Shown here: positions 25,571 through 32,483 of the stretch, piece after piece | Position numbering within the stretch: position 1 is the first letter of the stretch | How the letters are laid out: each line of letters starts with the position of its first letter | Assembly (NCBI GenBank): GCA_938085045.1 | Contig: CALKGI010000220.1 | Coordinates: forward strand, 1-32,483 | Reading direction: 5' to 3' | DNA from: an uncultured Alteromonadaceae bacterium | GTDB taxonomy: Bacteria > Pseudomonadota > Gammaproteobacteria > Enterobacterales > Alteromonadaceae | DNA length: 32,483 bases | Made by a program: the position numbers and the translations under genes | Notes under the pieces: generated by a model | Seen by the model: only the letters and a program-made list of their open reading frames with translations | What the model was told of the DNA's origin: nothing | The model's database searches: none

Positions 25571-26344
25571 ATGTTAATCGTCGTATCACCTGCCAAAAAT
25601 CTAGATTATGAAACTGCTCCTGTTACTGATAAATACAGCCAACCACAATTACTCGACCATGCTGGCGAGCTGATGAAAGTCTGTAGAACGTTGTCTCCGG
25701 CAGATTTGAGTTCGTTGATGCACATCAGTGACAAATTAGCCGGACTTAATGTTGCGCGTTTTGGCGAATGGGCGACTCCATTCACACCTGTTAACGCCAA
25801 GCAGGCTGTATTGGCTTTTAATGGCGATGTTTATACAGGTTTGGATGCGCCAACGTTTAGCACTGATGATTTTGACTATGCTCAGTCAAATTTTAGGATT
25901 TTGTCTGGGCTGTATGGTTTGCTAAAACCACTAGATTTGATGCAAGCTTATCGACTAGAGATGGGCACCAAATTGGCCAATAGCCGTGGCAAAAACCTTT
26001 ATGAGTTTTGGGGCACGGTGATCACTCAAAGCTTAAATGAAGCGCTTAGTGATTTGGAGCAACCTATTTTGGTCAACCTTGCTTCAAACGAATATTTTAA
26101 ATCGATTAAGAAAAAACAGCTCACAGGTGAGCTTATTGAACCGGTATTTAAAGATCAAAAGAATGGTCAGTATAAAGTGATCAGCTTCTTCGCTAAAAAG
26201 GCTCGAGGTTTGATGGCACGTTACCTTATTCAAAATAAAGTGACGACATTAGATGAGTTGATTAAGTTTGATTTGGCAGGCTATCAGTATCACGAGGCGT
26301 TTAGTACCCCGGGTAAGCCAGTGTTTACACGTGATGAGATATAA
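25571..26344 (+). CDS. yaaA: Peroxide stress protein YaaA
   Basis: Cytoplasmic protein of the UPF0246/DUF328 family; in E. coli it limits intracellular iron under peroxide stress and binds DNA. 257 residues against 258 in E. coli. Conserved blocks are the start [51 protein letters not shown] and [10 protein letters not shown]. It has AGAGGA upstream and stands between trpS and the convergent srmB. I see no obvious OxyR site. Confidence 0.94.
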   Translation: MLIVVSPAKNLDYETAPVTDKYSQPQLLDHAGELMKVCRTLSPADLSSLMHISDKLAGLNVARFGEWATPFTPVNAKQAVLAFNGDVYTGLDAPTFSTDDFDYAQSNFRILSGLYGLLKPLDLMQAYRLEMGTKLANSRGKNLYEFWGTVITQSLNEALSDLEQPILVNLASNEYFKSIKKKQLTGELIEPVFKDQKNGQYKVISFFAKKARGLMARYLIQNKVTTLDELIKFDLAGYQYHEAFSTPGKPVFTRDEI

Positions 26345-26357
26345 ATAGAATTATGTG

Positions 26358-26384
26358 GATGGGCCGAGTTGTGCGAGGCCCATC
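26358..26384. terminator. Shared hairpin between yaaA and srmB
   Basis: GATGGGCC and GGCCCATC form a perfect 8-bp stem with an 11-nt loop in the 55-bp gap between the convergent genes. No clear T-run on either side. Confidence 0.5.
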
Positions 26385-26399
26385 AACATTGAAATCACA

Positions 26400-27683
26400 T
26401 CAAGATGATTGAGAATTGGTTGACGCTTTCTTAGCCTCGGCTCTTCGTTCAAGCTTCTTACGCTGCTTTTTCGCTTTACCCTTAATCTGCTTTTTAGTCA
26501 ACTTAACCTCAGGTTTACGCTTTTTGGCGGGCACTTTGGCTTCTTTGTGTTCGGCTTTTAGCCCTTTAATCACGCGGCGGCGAAGGACCTGTTCAGTGTA
26601 GTTTTCAACCTTTTTGACCATGCCAGTATCGTGAGCTTCGACCAAAGAAATCGCAGTGCCTTTTTTACCAGCTCGACCTGTGCGCCCAATGCGGTGTACG
26701 TAGGTATCGGCGGTTCGGGGCATATCGTAGTTGATAACGTGCGTGATATCGTCGATGTCTAAGCCTCGTGCGGCCACATCTGTCGCCACTAGCACTTTTA
26801 CCTGACCAGAGCGTAAACGCATTACAGCTTTGTTGCGTTTGTCTTGTGGCATTTCACCTTCAAGCCAGCAGCTACGAACTTCTAGAGCTTGTAATTTACC
26901 GGCAATATGCTGCACTTTCTCGCGAGTTCTAACAAAAACAATTGCTTTTAGGCACTCTTCAGATTGTACGATATTGGCCAGTAACTCGAACTTGTGGGCG
27001 TCAGAATCGGCGACATGCATCCACTGATTTATTTTTCCACGTTCTTTTAAAGATGATTCAGCTTCGATTCTTGCCGGATCAGTCAATAAGTCTGTCGCAA
27101 AGTTTTCTAATGTTCTGCCTTCGAGCGTTGCCGAAAACAACAGACTTTGTTTGCGATTACGGGCTTCACTAGTGATGCGGCGCATTTCTTTAACAAAGCC
27201 CATGTCGAGCATTCTGTCAGCTTCATCAATAACCAGTATTTCAACGTCTTCGGCATGAAATTCTTCGTTATCCATGTAATCCATTAAACGGCCTGGGGTG
27301 GAGATCAAAATGTCGTTATTTTTCTCCAAAATTTCTCTATGACTACCGTAATTGATACCGCCAGTAATAACGCCAATTTTGAAATGATTAAACTGGGCAA
27401 ACGCAAGCGTCTGCTCATGAATTTGATAGGCCAATTCTCGGGTGGGAGTCATGATTAAAATTCGGGCAAAACCCGGACTACGGCGCGGAAAATCTAGCAA
27501 GTGTTGTAATGCCGACAATACAAAGGCGGCTGTTTTCCCGGTGCCAGTGGGGGCGCTGGCCATAACATCCTTGCCCGCAAGAATCGCTGGGATGGCTTGA
27601 GACTGGATGCTAGTAGGGGTTTTATAACCCATTTGCGCTATGGCATTGATTAAACTGGGGTCCAGTTCTAATTCGTCAAACAT
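26400..27683 (-). CDS. srmB: DEAD-box RNA helicase SrmB
   Basis: ATP-dependent RNA helicase acting early in 50S ribosomal subunit assembly. 427 residues. The Q motif is in the first 30 residues (TPTSIQSQAIP), Walker A is APTGTGKT near 44-51, then PTRELA, TPGRL, DEAD (VIDEADRMLDMGF), SAT, and the C-terminal HRIGRTGRAG. The basic lysine-rich tail (about 375-427) is typical. Several stretches are nearly identical to E. coli SrmB (PALQHLLDFPRR-type, SLVEAHD, QWxxxAD). Divergent from trmN6 as in E. coli. Confidence 0.92.
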   Translation of the reverse strand: MFDELELDPSLINAIAQMGYKTPTSIQSQAIPAILAGKDVMASAPTGTGKTAAFVLSALQHLLDFPRRSPGFARILIMTPTRELAYQIHEQTLAFAQFNHFKIGVITGGINYGSHREILEKNNDILISTPGRLMDYMDNEEFHAEDVEILVIDEADRMLDMGFVKEMRRITSEARNRKQSLLFSATLEGRTLENFATDLLTDPARIEAESSLKERGKINQWMHVADSDAHKFELLANIVQSEECLKAIVFVRTREKVQHIAGKLQALEVRSCWLEGEMPQDKRNKAVMRLRSGQVKVLVATDVAARGLDIDDITHVINYDMPRTADTYVHRIGRTGRAGKKGTAISLVEAHDTGMVKKVENYTEQVLRRRVIKGLKAEHKEAKVPAKKRKPEVKLTKKQIKGKAKKQRKKLERRAEAKKASTNSQSS

Positions 27684-27750
27684 GGATAAATGGCTTTCAC
27701 AGATAAAAATTAGCGCTATTATAGCGAATCAATCTGTTTAACGATATGTT

Positions 27751-28063
27751 AGAGCAGCAATCAGTTTAGAATAGGCGCATCAGAATGTCGAAAAAGCGCT
27801 CAGGCAAAGAAGCAAAGTGCAGGAATAGTCGCTTCGGCAACTGCGTCCTGCGTTGCTCTAATGCGCTACATCCATATATCAATATTTAAAACTTTGATGA
27901 TGTAGCATGAGCGTTTTTTCGCCATTCCCGAAGGGCGGGGCCAAAATCTCCCCACTCTATGTTAGATTACCTTGATTTAGATGACTAAACCTGCGGTAAT
28001 CTGCCTCAATTGGGAAAATTTTGGCTCTCGCTGATGGTCCTATTCTAAACTGATTGGTGCTCT
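27751..28063. mobile_element. MITE-like structured element with 33-bp terminal inverted repeats
   Basis: Arms at 27751-27783 and 28031-28063 are inverted copies, 30 of 33 identical, sharing the core CAATCAGTTTAGAATAGG. The interior has two nested hairpin domains: GAAAAAGCGCTCA / TGAGCGTTTTTTC (27790-27802, 27908-27920, one mismatch) enclosing AGCAA..GCAGGA / TCCTGC..TTGCT and GCTACATC / GATGTAGC; and GCCAAAAT / ATTTTGGC (27940-27947, 28018-28025) enclosing GATTACC / GGTAATC. No ORF of note is inside. The trinucleotide GTT flanks both ends and may be a target duplication. It fills the srmB-trmN6 gap. Confidence 0.75.
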
Positions 28064-28066
28064 GTT

Positions 28067-28774
28067 ATGTCTTTTACTTTTAAACAATTTCATATCGATG
28101 ATGACCAATGTGCGATGAAAGTCGGCACCGACAGCGTGTTACTTGGGGCGATGACACAAGTCAGACAAGGCGACCGAATTCTCGATATCGGCTGTGGTAG
28201 CGGATTGTTAAGCCTGATGTTGGCTCAGCGAATACAAGGTAATGGTGAGATTTGTGCTGTTGAAGTTGACAAGGCCGCGGCAATTCAAGCTCAGCACAAC
28301 ATTGCTGTATCTCCATGGCCTAACACGATTAAAGTGATTCAAAGCGACATTAGTCAATTTATCACAACACAACCATTTGATTTGATCATTTCTAATCCGC
28401 CTTATTTTGTCGATAGTCTTCTTGGCCCTAAACAGACGCGTAATATTGCCCGCCACACTGAGGGATTGACCCAACAACAACTATTAATGAGCGTCAACGC
28501 ACAATTATCAGCGAAGGGGATATTTTGGTTGATTTTACCAACCAAAGAAGCGAACCAATTGATTGAGCTAAGTAAAGGGGCTGGGCTGCATTTACAACAG
28601 TTGTGTGCGGTTCATACGGTCAAACAAAAACCAATTCATCGTTATATTATGAGCTTTGCCAAGTTTGCTTGTCCTCAGATAGCCAAAAGCACTATTGATG
28701 TATATGATGAAAAGCGTCAGTATACGAGTCAATTCATTGCGTTAACCCAGAATTTCTACTTAAATAGGGGTTAG
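28067..28774 (+). CDS. trmN6: tRNA1(Val) adenine-37 N6-methyltransferase
   Basis: SAM-dependent enzyme (YfiC in E. coli) that methylates A37 of tRNA-Val. 235 residues. FTFKQFHIDDDQCAMKVGTDSVLLGA at the N-terminus matches the family; the SAM motif is DIGCGSG at 40-46 and the adenine-methylase NPPY is at 110-113. The N-terminus is a few residues shorter than E. coli. A TAA stands in frame seven codons upstream, so the ATG at 28067 is the first possible start. No ribosome site is visible; the inverted repeat of the MITE-like element ends 3 bp before the ATG. Confidence 0.94.
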   Translation: MSFTFKQFHIDDDQCAMKVGTDSVLLGAMTQVRQGDRILDIGCGSGLLSLMLAQRIQGNGEICAVEVDKAAAIQAQHNIAVSPWPNTIKVIQSDISQFITTQPFDLIISNPPYFVDSLLGPKQTRNIARHTEGLTQQQLLMSVNAQLSAKGIFWLILPTKEANQLIELSKGAGLHLQQLCAVHTVKQKPIHRYIMSFAKFACPQIAKSTIDVYDEKRQYTSQFIALTQNFYLNRG

Positions 28775-28799
28775 TCAATATTAATAAAAGAGGCCATGA

Positions 28800-29411
28800 A
28801 TGGCAGAAAGAAACAGTATTCAGGTTTTTATCGTTGCAGCCAATATTTCCGCTATTTTGAGCGTGGCGCAACAAGAAGCCAAAAAGCTGTCGTTGACGGC
28901 CAAAAACGCCCGAGCTATTGCGATAAGAGCGGGTGAAAAAGCCATGGGTTTCAAGGTGATCACCGATTTCATTGATGAGTTTGCCAGTCTAACCATCGAA
29001 TGTGCCAACGAAATTAACGACTTGTCACTACACTTCGCCCGAGTGGCAATGAACAGCTCCAACTATAAAGAATTTTTGCATCGTCTTGATAACGTTAAAG
29101 CTAGGAGTGTCGATTTACAGTCGTCAAAGGTTTTTCTAAACCTTTATAGCGAAACCGAAAAAACGGCTCGAGATTGTGATGCTGAATGTCAGCGCTTGGT
29201 GCGTAACCTCGAATCCCTACTAGAAACCATTCAAACTCAGATGCGCGCATCGGGGTTTATCGCTGCAACCTCCAAAGTTGAAGCGGCCAGAGCAGAAGAA
29301 TATAAAGATAACCTTGATTCAGTGGCGCAAAATATTGCCGTTGCATCCGGTACTATCATGAATTGTGTCAATAAAAGTTTTCACTGGTTGCGCGAATATT
29401 CGCCCTCTTGA
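28800..29411 (+). CDS. Orphan chemoreceptor-tip-like helical protein
   Basis: A 203-residue, all-helical soluble protein without membrane segment. Residues 30-63 (KLSLTAKNARAIAIRAGEKAMGFKVITDFIDEFA) resemble the highly conserved signalling tip of methyl-accepting chemotaxis proteins (typically LALNAAIEAARAGE.GRGFAVVA.EVR.LA), including N36, R43-A-G-E46 and G50-F. A second, weaker copy, SKVEAARAEEYKDNLDSVAQNIA, lies at 158-180. Key tip residues of canonical receptors are changed (for example EAARAGE to AIAIRAGE). AGAGG lies 7 nt before the ATG; the trmN6 stop is 25 bp away. The next gene is an ODP-like di-iron protein. Role in chemotaxis is inferred from these two facts. Confidence 0.68.
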   Translation: MAERNSIQVFIVAANISAILSVAQQEAKKLSLTAKNARAIAIRAGEKAMGFKVITDFIDEFASLTIECANEINDLSLHFARVAMNSSNYKEFLHRLDNVKARSVDLQSSKVFLNLYSETEKTARDCDAECQRLVRNLESLLETIQTQMRASGFIAATSKVEAARAEEYKDNLDSVAQNIAVASGTIMNCVNKSFHWLREYSPS

Positions 29412-29477
29412 TCAACCTGTAAGAATCAATCGCAAAGAATCAGCCAGTAATAATAAATCCAATTAAGGTAACATCAC

Positions 29478-30215
29478 ATGCATTCTGAAATAATCTACGA
29501 AGGCCCAACCCACAAGTGGATCATGTTTGGTCGTGATCCGGACCGTCCAGATCAAATCATAGATACCAACCAATATATGATTGTCTCTGGCGATGAAGCC
29601 ATAGTGCTTGACCCGGGTGGGGTAGAGTTATTTGCCCCGATGCTGTCGTCAATCCTCAAATATGTTGAACTCGAACAAATTAAATTCCTTTTCGCCTCCC
29701 ATCAAGATCCCGATATCATTTCGTCTTTGGGATTTTGGGATAAAACACTGGTTAACGGCAAATTGTATTCGCCGTGGTTATGGGAAGGCTTTATCCGTCA
29801 TTTTGGTATGGAAAACATCGAATACGTGCCAATTCCTGACTCTGGTTCGGTTATTCAATTGGGCAGCATTTCGTTGAATTTTACTCCGGCGCATTACTTA
29901 CACAGTTCAGGCAACTTTAATGTGTATGACCCACAGGCCAAGATATTGATGAGCGGTGATATTGGTGCGGCTTTAGAAGAAGGTGAATGTCCATTATATG
30001 TTAAAGATTTCGATAAACACAAAGCCACAATGAAGCTGTTTCATCAGCGCTGGATGCCGTCAAATCAAGCTAAGAATGATTGGTGTAAACGTGTCAGAGC
30101 GATGGATATTGATATGATGGCGCCTCAGCATGGCCGTATATTTAAGGGCGATCATGTTAACGATTTCATCAACTGGTTTGAAACCCTCGAAGTGGCGATC
30201 GCCAATAAGGGTTAA
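29478..30215 (+). CDS. ODP-like di-iron metallo-beta-lactamase-fold protein
   Basis: 245 residues related to the N-terminal domain of flavodiiron proteins and to the oxygen-binding di-iron proteins (ODP) used as sensors in bacterial chemotaxis. Candidate metal ligands are H75, D77 and D79 (SHQDPDI), H139 or H142 (PAHYLHSSGNF), D161 (MSGDIGAAL) and H218 (PQHGRIF). There is no flavodoxin domain, so electron transfer to the iron centre is unlikely to be built in. AAGG precedes the ATG. Proximity to a chemoreceptor-tip-like gene points to O2 or Fe(II) sensing rather than hydrolysis; this is inference. Generic label: MBL-fold metallohydrolase. Confidence 0.85.
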   Translation: MHSEIIYEGPTHKWIMFGRDPDRPDQIIDTNQYMIVSGDEAIVLDPGGVELFAPMLSSILKYVELEQIKFLFASHQDPDIISSLGFWDKTLVNGKLYSPWLWEGFIRHFGMENIEYVPIPDSGSVIQLGSISLNFTPAHYLHSSGNFNVYDPQAKILMSGDIGAALEEGECPLYVKDFDKHKATMKLFHQRWMPSNQAKNDWCKRVRAMDIDMMAPQHGRIFKGDHVNDFINWFETLEVAIANKG

Positions 30216-30264
30216 TGAACAACAAGGGCAGGGGTAAAACTCTGCCGCTATTCCTCAGTTTCTA

Positions 30265-30786
30265 TCAGGCTAAAAGAGCCTCTAACTCCGCCAATAGTTG
30301 ACCACTCCAAGTATTAACACGCTGTTCTGTCATTTCATATTGACTCTCGTCATCTAATGCCAAACCATAAAAGTGCTTATTGTCATTGGTTAGTGCTAAC
30401 GATTTTTCGAACTCATAACCTTCGTTGGGCCAATAACCAATGACTGCCGCTCCTTGTATCACGGCTTTGTCATGCAACATGCCAAGCGCATCTTGAAACC
30501 ATTCGGTATAACCAATTTGGTCACCAAGACCAAATAACGCCACAACTTTACCGCTCAAGCCGATTGTATCTATATCATCCCAAATGGCTTCCCAGTCTTC
30601 TTGTAACTCGCCAAAGTCCCAGGTTGAAATGCCCAAAATCAGAATATCATAATCATCCATTTTACTGAGCGGGGTATCTTTGATATCAAACATATCAACA
30701 AGGTCTTCACCAAGGCTGTTAGCAATTTTTTCTGCTGCTATTTCGGTATAGCAAGTGGTTGAGCCGTAAAACAAACCTATTTTCAT
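30265..30786 (-). CDS. fldB: Flavodoxin 2
   Basis: Small FMN electron carrier, 173 residues as in E. coli FldB. The phosphate-binding loop GSTTCYTEIAAEKIA is at 8-22, and ILGISTWDFGELQEDWE and VALFGLGDQIGYTEWFQDALGMLHDK are the characteristic FMN loops. The long-chain flavodoxin insertion is present. It is convergent with the ODP-like gene and divergent from xerD, the neighbour seen also in E. coli. Confidence 0.94.
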   Translation of the reverse strand: MKIGLFYGSTTCYTEIAAEKIANSLGEDLVDMFDIKDTPLSKMDDYDILILGISTWDFGELQEDWEAIWDDIDTIGLSGKVVALFGLGDQIGYTEWFQDALGMLHDKAVIQGAAVIGYWPNEGYEFEKSLALTNDNKHFYGLALDDESQYEMTEQRVNTWSGQLLAELEALLA

Positions 30787-30906
30787 TCGATACTTTTCAT
30801 TGGGTGTGCTATTTATACAGGCCGCTAGTTTAACAAAACTTCATAGCAATACAAAACAGCACTACATAAAGAATGCCATAAAAGAAAAGGCCTAATAGAA
30901 TACTTA

Positions 30907-31791
30907 ATGATTGATCACAATATCGAACAGTTTTTAGATAACGTATGGTTGGAGCAAGGGTTGAGTGACAATACTTTGTCTTCTTATCGCACCGACTTGA
31001 CTAAATTCCAGCAATTTACCGAATCACAAGGCGATGGCATTGTTGATGTGTCACAGCAAAGCATCGAAAACTATTTAAGTTACCGTAAAGAACAGGGGCT
31101 TAAAGCCCGTAGCACAGCTCGAAGCATCAGCAGCCTTAGGCGGTTGTATGGTTATTTATTGCGAGAGAAAATTATCACCATAAATCCCATGGTGAATATT
31201 GCTTTGCCCAAGCTCGAAAACCCGTTGCCAAAAACGCTCACCGAAAGAGATGTCGAAGCTTTGCTGGCGGCACCTAACATAGAAGACCCCGTGCAACTTA
31301 GAGATAAAGCCATGATAGAGCTGTTATACGCCACTGGATTACGAGTGTCTGAGTTGGTGGGGTTAAGGCTCGAAAACATCAATCAGCGCCAAGGTGTTAT
31401 TCGGGTGTTTGGTAAAGGCAATAAAGAAAGGTTGGTGCCCATGGGACAAGAGGCCGACTACTGGATTGAGCAATATAAATCGCTTGGTCGCGCGGCATTA
31501 CTCAAACAACAAAGCGACATCGTTTTTCCTAGTCGCCGGGGTACCCAAATGACTCGTCAGACGTTTTGGCACCGAATTAAATTTTATGCCCAGCAGGCAG
31601 GTATAAGAAAAGCGCTGTCGCCACACACGCTTCGCCACGCTTTTGCCACCCATTTGCTAAATCATGGCGCCGATTTACGGGTAGTCCAGTTGTTGCTCGG
31701 CCACAATGACCTGTCGACCACGCAAATATACACCCATGTTGTCAAAGAACGATTAAAGGCACTTCACAGCGAACACCATCCTAGAGGGTGA
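30907..31791 (+). CDS. xerD: Site-specific tyrosine recombinase XerD
   Basis: With XerC it resolves chromosome dimers at dif under FtsK control. 294 residues. An N-terminal SAM-like core-binding domain covers about 1-100. Catalytic residues are R146 (ATGLRVSEL), K170, H240, R243 (HTLRHAFATHLL), H266 (LLGHNDLSTTQIYTH) and the nucleophile Y275. Context fldB-xerD-dsbC as in E. coli distinguishes it from XerC. No strong ribosome site is seen before the ATG. Confidence 0.97.
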   Translation: MIDHNIEQFLDNVWLEQGLSDNTLSSYRTDLTKFQQFTESQGDGIVDVSQQSIENYLSYRKEQGLKARSTARSISSLRRLYGYLLREKIITINPMVNIALPKLENPLPKTLTERDVEALLAAPNIEDPVQLRDKAMIELLYATGLRVSELVGLRLENINQRQGVIRVFGKGNKERLVPMGQEADYWIEQYKSLGRAALLKQQSDIVFPSRRGTQMTRQTFWHRIKFYAQQAGIRKALSPHTLRHAFATHLLNHGADLRVVQLLLGHNDLSTTQIYTHVVKERLKALHSEHHPRG

Positions 31792-31887
31792 ATACTTAAG
31801 CTATTGATTTTTCTTATATATGGGCATGTTAAGTATCTGTTTGTAACAATTAAATAACAAAAATACACGCAAAAGAGACATCATTGA

Positions 31888-31916
31888 TTGACTATTGAGT
31901 GAAAGTTTTTTATCAT
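31888..31916 (+). promoter_or_regulatory. Promoter for dsbC
   Basis: TTGACT, a 17-bp spacer and TATCAT match the sigma70 consensus with one mismatch each. It gives a leader of about 55 nt, so dsbC can be transcribed apart from xerD. Confidence 0.6.
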
Positions 31917-31976
31917 GCCAACGGTCTATAAACGTACAAATATTAAGCAGATAACTAAAAAAGAGAATTATCCCCT

Positions 31977-32483
31977 ATGAAAGCGAAAGTCATTTTAGCA
32001 GCATTGAGTTTTTTATCCCTGTCGGCCTTTGCCGCACCTGAAGCGCCCGCTGCCACATCTGGCGTGCATGGTGTTATCAAGAAAAATCTGGTGAAATTGG
32101 GTCTGACTGCAACCGACATAGCCAAATCTCCGGTAGATGGTTTGTATCAAGTGATAACTGAGCGTGGTTTGTTTTATTTTTCTGACAATGGCCAGTTTTT
32201 GGTTCATGGTAAAGTGTACGATTTGACCAACGATATCGAAAATGTCACTGAGCTTGCGCTAGCTAAGGTTCGTATCGATGGCATGAAAGAATTTGAAGAT
32301 TCGATGATTGTTTTCCCGGCTAAAGATGAGAAATATAAGGTCACCGTTTTCACTGATACCAGCTGTGGTTACTGTCGTAAATTGCATTCACAAATGCAAG
32401 GTTACAATGATTTGGGCATCACCGTTCGCTATTTGGCTTTTCCACGTAGCGGTATCCAAGGTCCAACTTTTAAAGAAATGACT
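31977..32483 (+). CDS. dsbC: Thiol:disulfide isomerase DsbC (partial, cut by window end)
   Basis: Periplasmic isomerase that corrects wrong disulfide bonds. The first 169 codons are present; the frame is open to the last base. The signal peptide MKAKVILAALSFLSLSAFA ends in an AFA-A site. An N-terminal dimerisation domain (about 25-90, with GLYQVITERGLFYFSDNGQFLVHGKVYDL) is followed by the thioredoxin fold with active site TSCGYCRKLHSQM (CGYC near residue 130). Family members have about 235-245 residues, so some 70 are missing at the right edge. The order xerD-dsbC is as in E. coli. Confidence 0.95.
   Translation, partial: MKAKVILAALSFLSLSAFAAPEAPAATSGVHGVIKKNLVKLGLTATDIAKSPVDGLYQVITERGLFYFSDNGQFLVHGKVYDLTNDIENVTELALAKVRIDGMKEFEDSMIVFPAKDEKYKVTVFTDTSCGYCRKLHSQMQGYNDLGITVRYLAFPRSGIQGPTFKEMT

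Noticed and set aside
30278-30289. AGGCT/AGCCT palindrome as a terminator of fldB
   Set aside because: It lies within the last codons of fldB, with no T-run; coincidence of coding sequence is more likely.
30907-31791. Phage or integron integrase
   Set aside because: The tyrosine recombinase has XerD length and catalytic spacing and sits between fldB and dsbC as in E. coli, so it is the housekeeping XerD.
32013-32207. 64-codon minus-strand ORF at the right end
   Set aside because: It is antisense to dsbC, whose signal peptide and CGYC active site are clear.

Overview
The window looks like core chromosome of a marine gammaproteobacterium of the Alteromonadales type. The evidence is the gene order and protein likeness: priA / rpmE / ftsN-hslV-hslU / rraA, metJ, mrcA / pilMNOPQ / aroK-aroB-damX-dam / rpe / trpS, srmB with divergent trmN6, and fldB with divergent xerD-dsbC, all near-E. 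coli arrangements with moderate G+C. The genus cannot be named from this sequence alone. I see no tRNA, rRNA, CRISPR array, prophage or intact insertion sequence.

Layout. 1-1931: hutI behind a HutC-type operator, then a small secreted cytochrome c. 2069-8249 (minus strand): priA, ftsN, hslV, hslU, a DUF971 gene and rraA. hslVU has a convincing heat-shock (sigma32) promoter inside the end of ftsN, and hslV starts with TTG. The priA-ftsN gap holds a CCACAGAG-type palindromic repeat. 8482-10347: rpmE, an unlisted 40-codon ORF on the minus strand with a perfect Shine-Dalgarno, and a short malic enzyme. 10511-13503 (minus): metJ and mrcA. 13633-18535: the type IV pilus alignment and secretin operon pilMNOPQ. 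18687-22710: aroK, aroB, damX and dam, with the aroK promoter interleaved with the pilQ terminator. 22850-23432 (minus): two small membrane or secreted proteins (DUF2970 and an unknown) inserted between dam and rpe. 23696-26344: rpe, trpS (no gph between them) and yaaA. 26400-28774: srmB and trmN6, separated by a structured MITE-like element of about 310 bp with 33-bp terminal inverted repeats. 28800-30215: an orphan protein resembling a chemoreceptor signalling tip, next to an oxygen-binding di-iron (ODP-like) metallo-beta-lactamase-fold protein. 30265-32483: fldB, xerD and the first 169 codons of dsbC, cut by the window end.

How the genes work together. The pil genes build the inner-membrane platform and outer-membrane secretin of a type IV pilus, with the cell-wall enzyme PBP1A next door. 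FtsN and DamX are both SPOR-domain division proteins. HslUV is a stress protease under heat-shock control. The aro genes feed chorismate synthesis. The parts most worth follow-up are the orphan signalling protein plus ODP pair (a possible soluble oxygen-sensing chemotaxis module), the MITE-like element abutting trmN6, and the 40-codon ORF beside rpmE.
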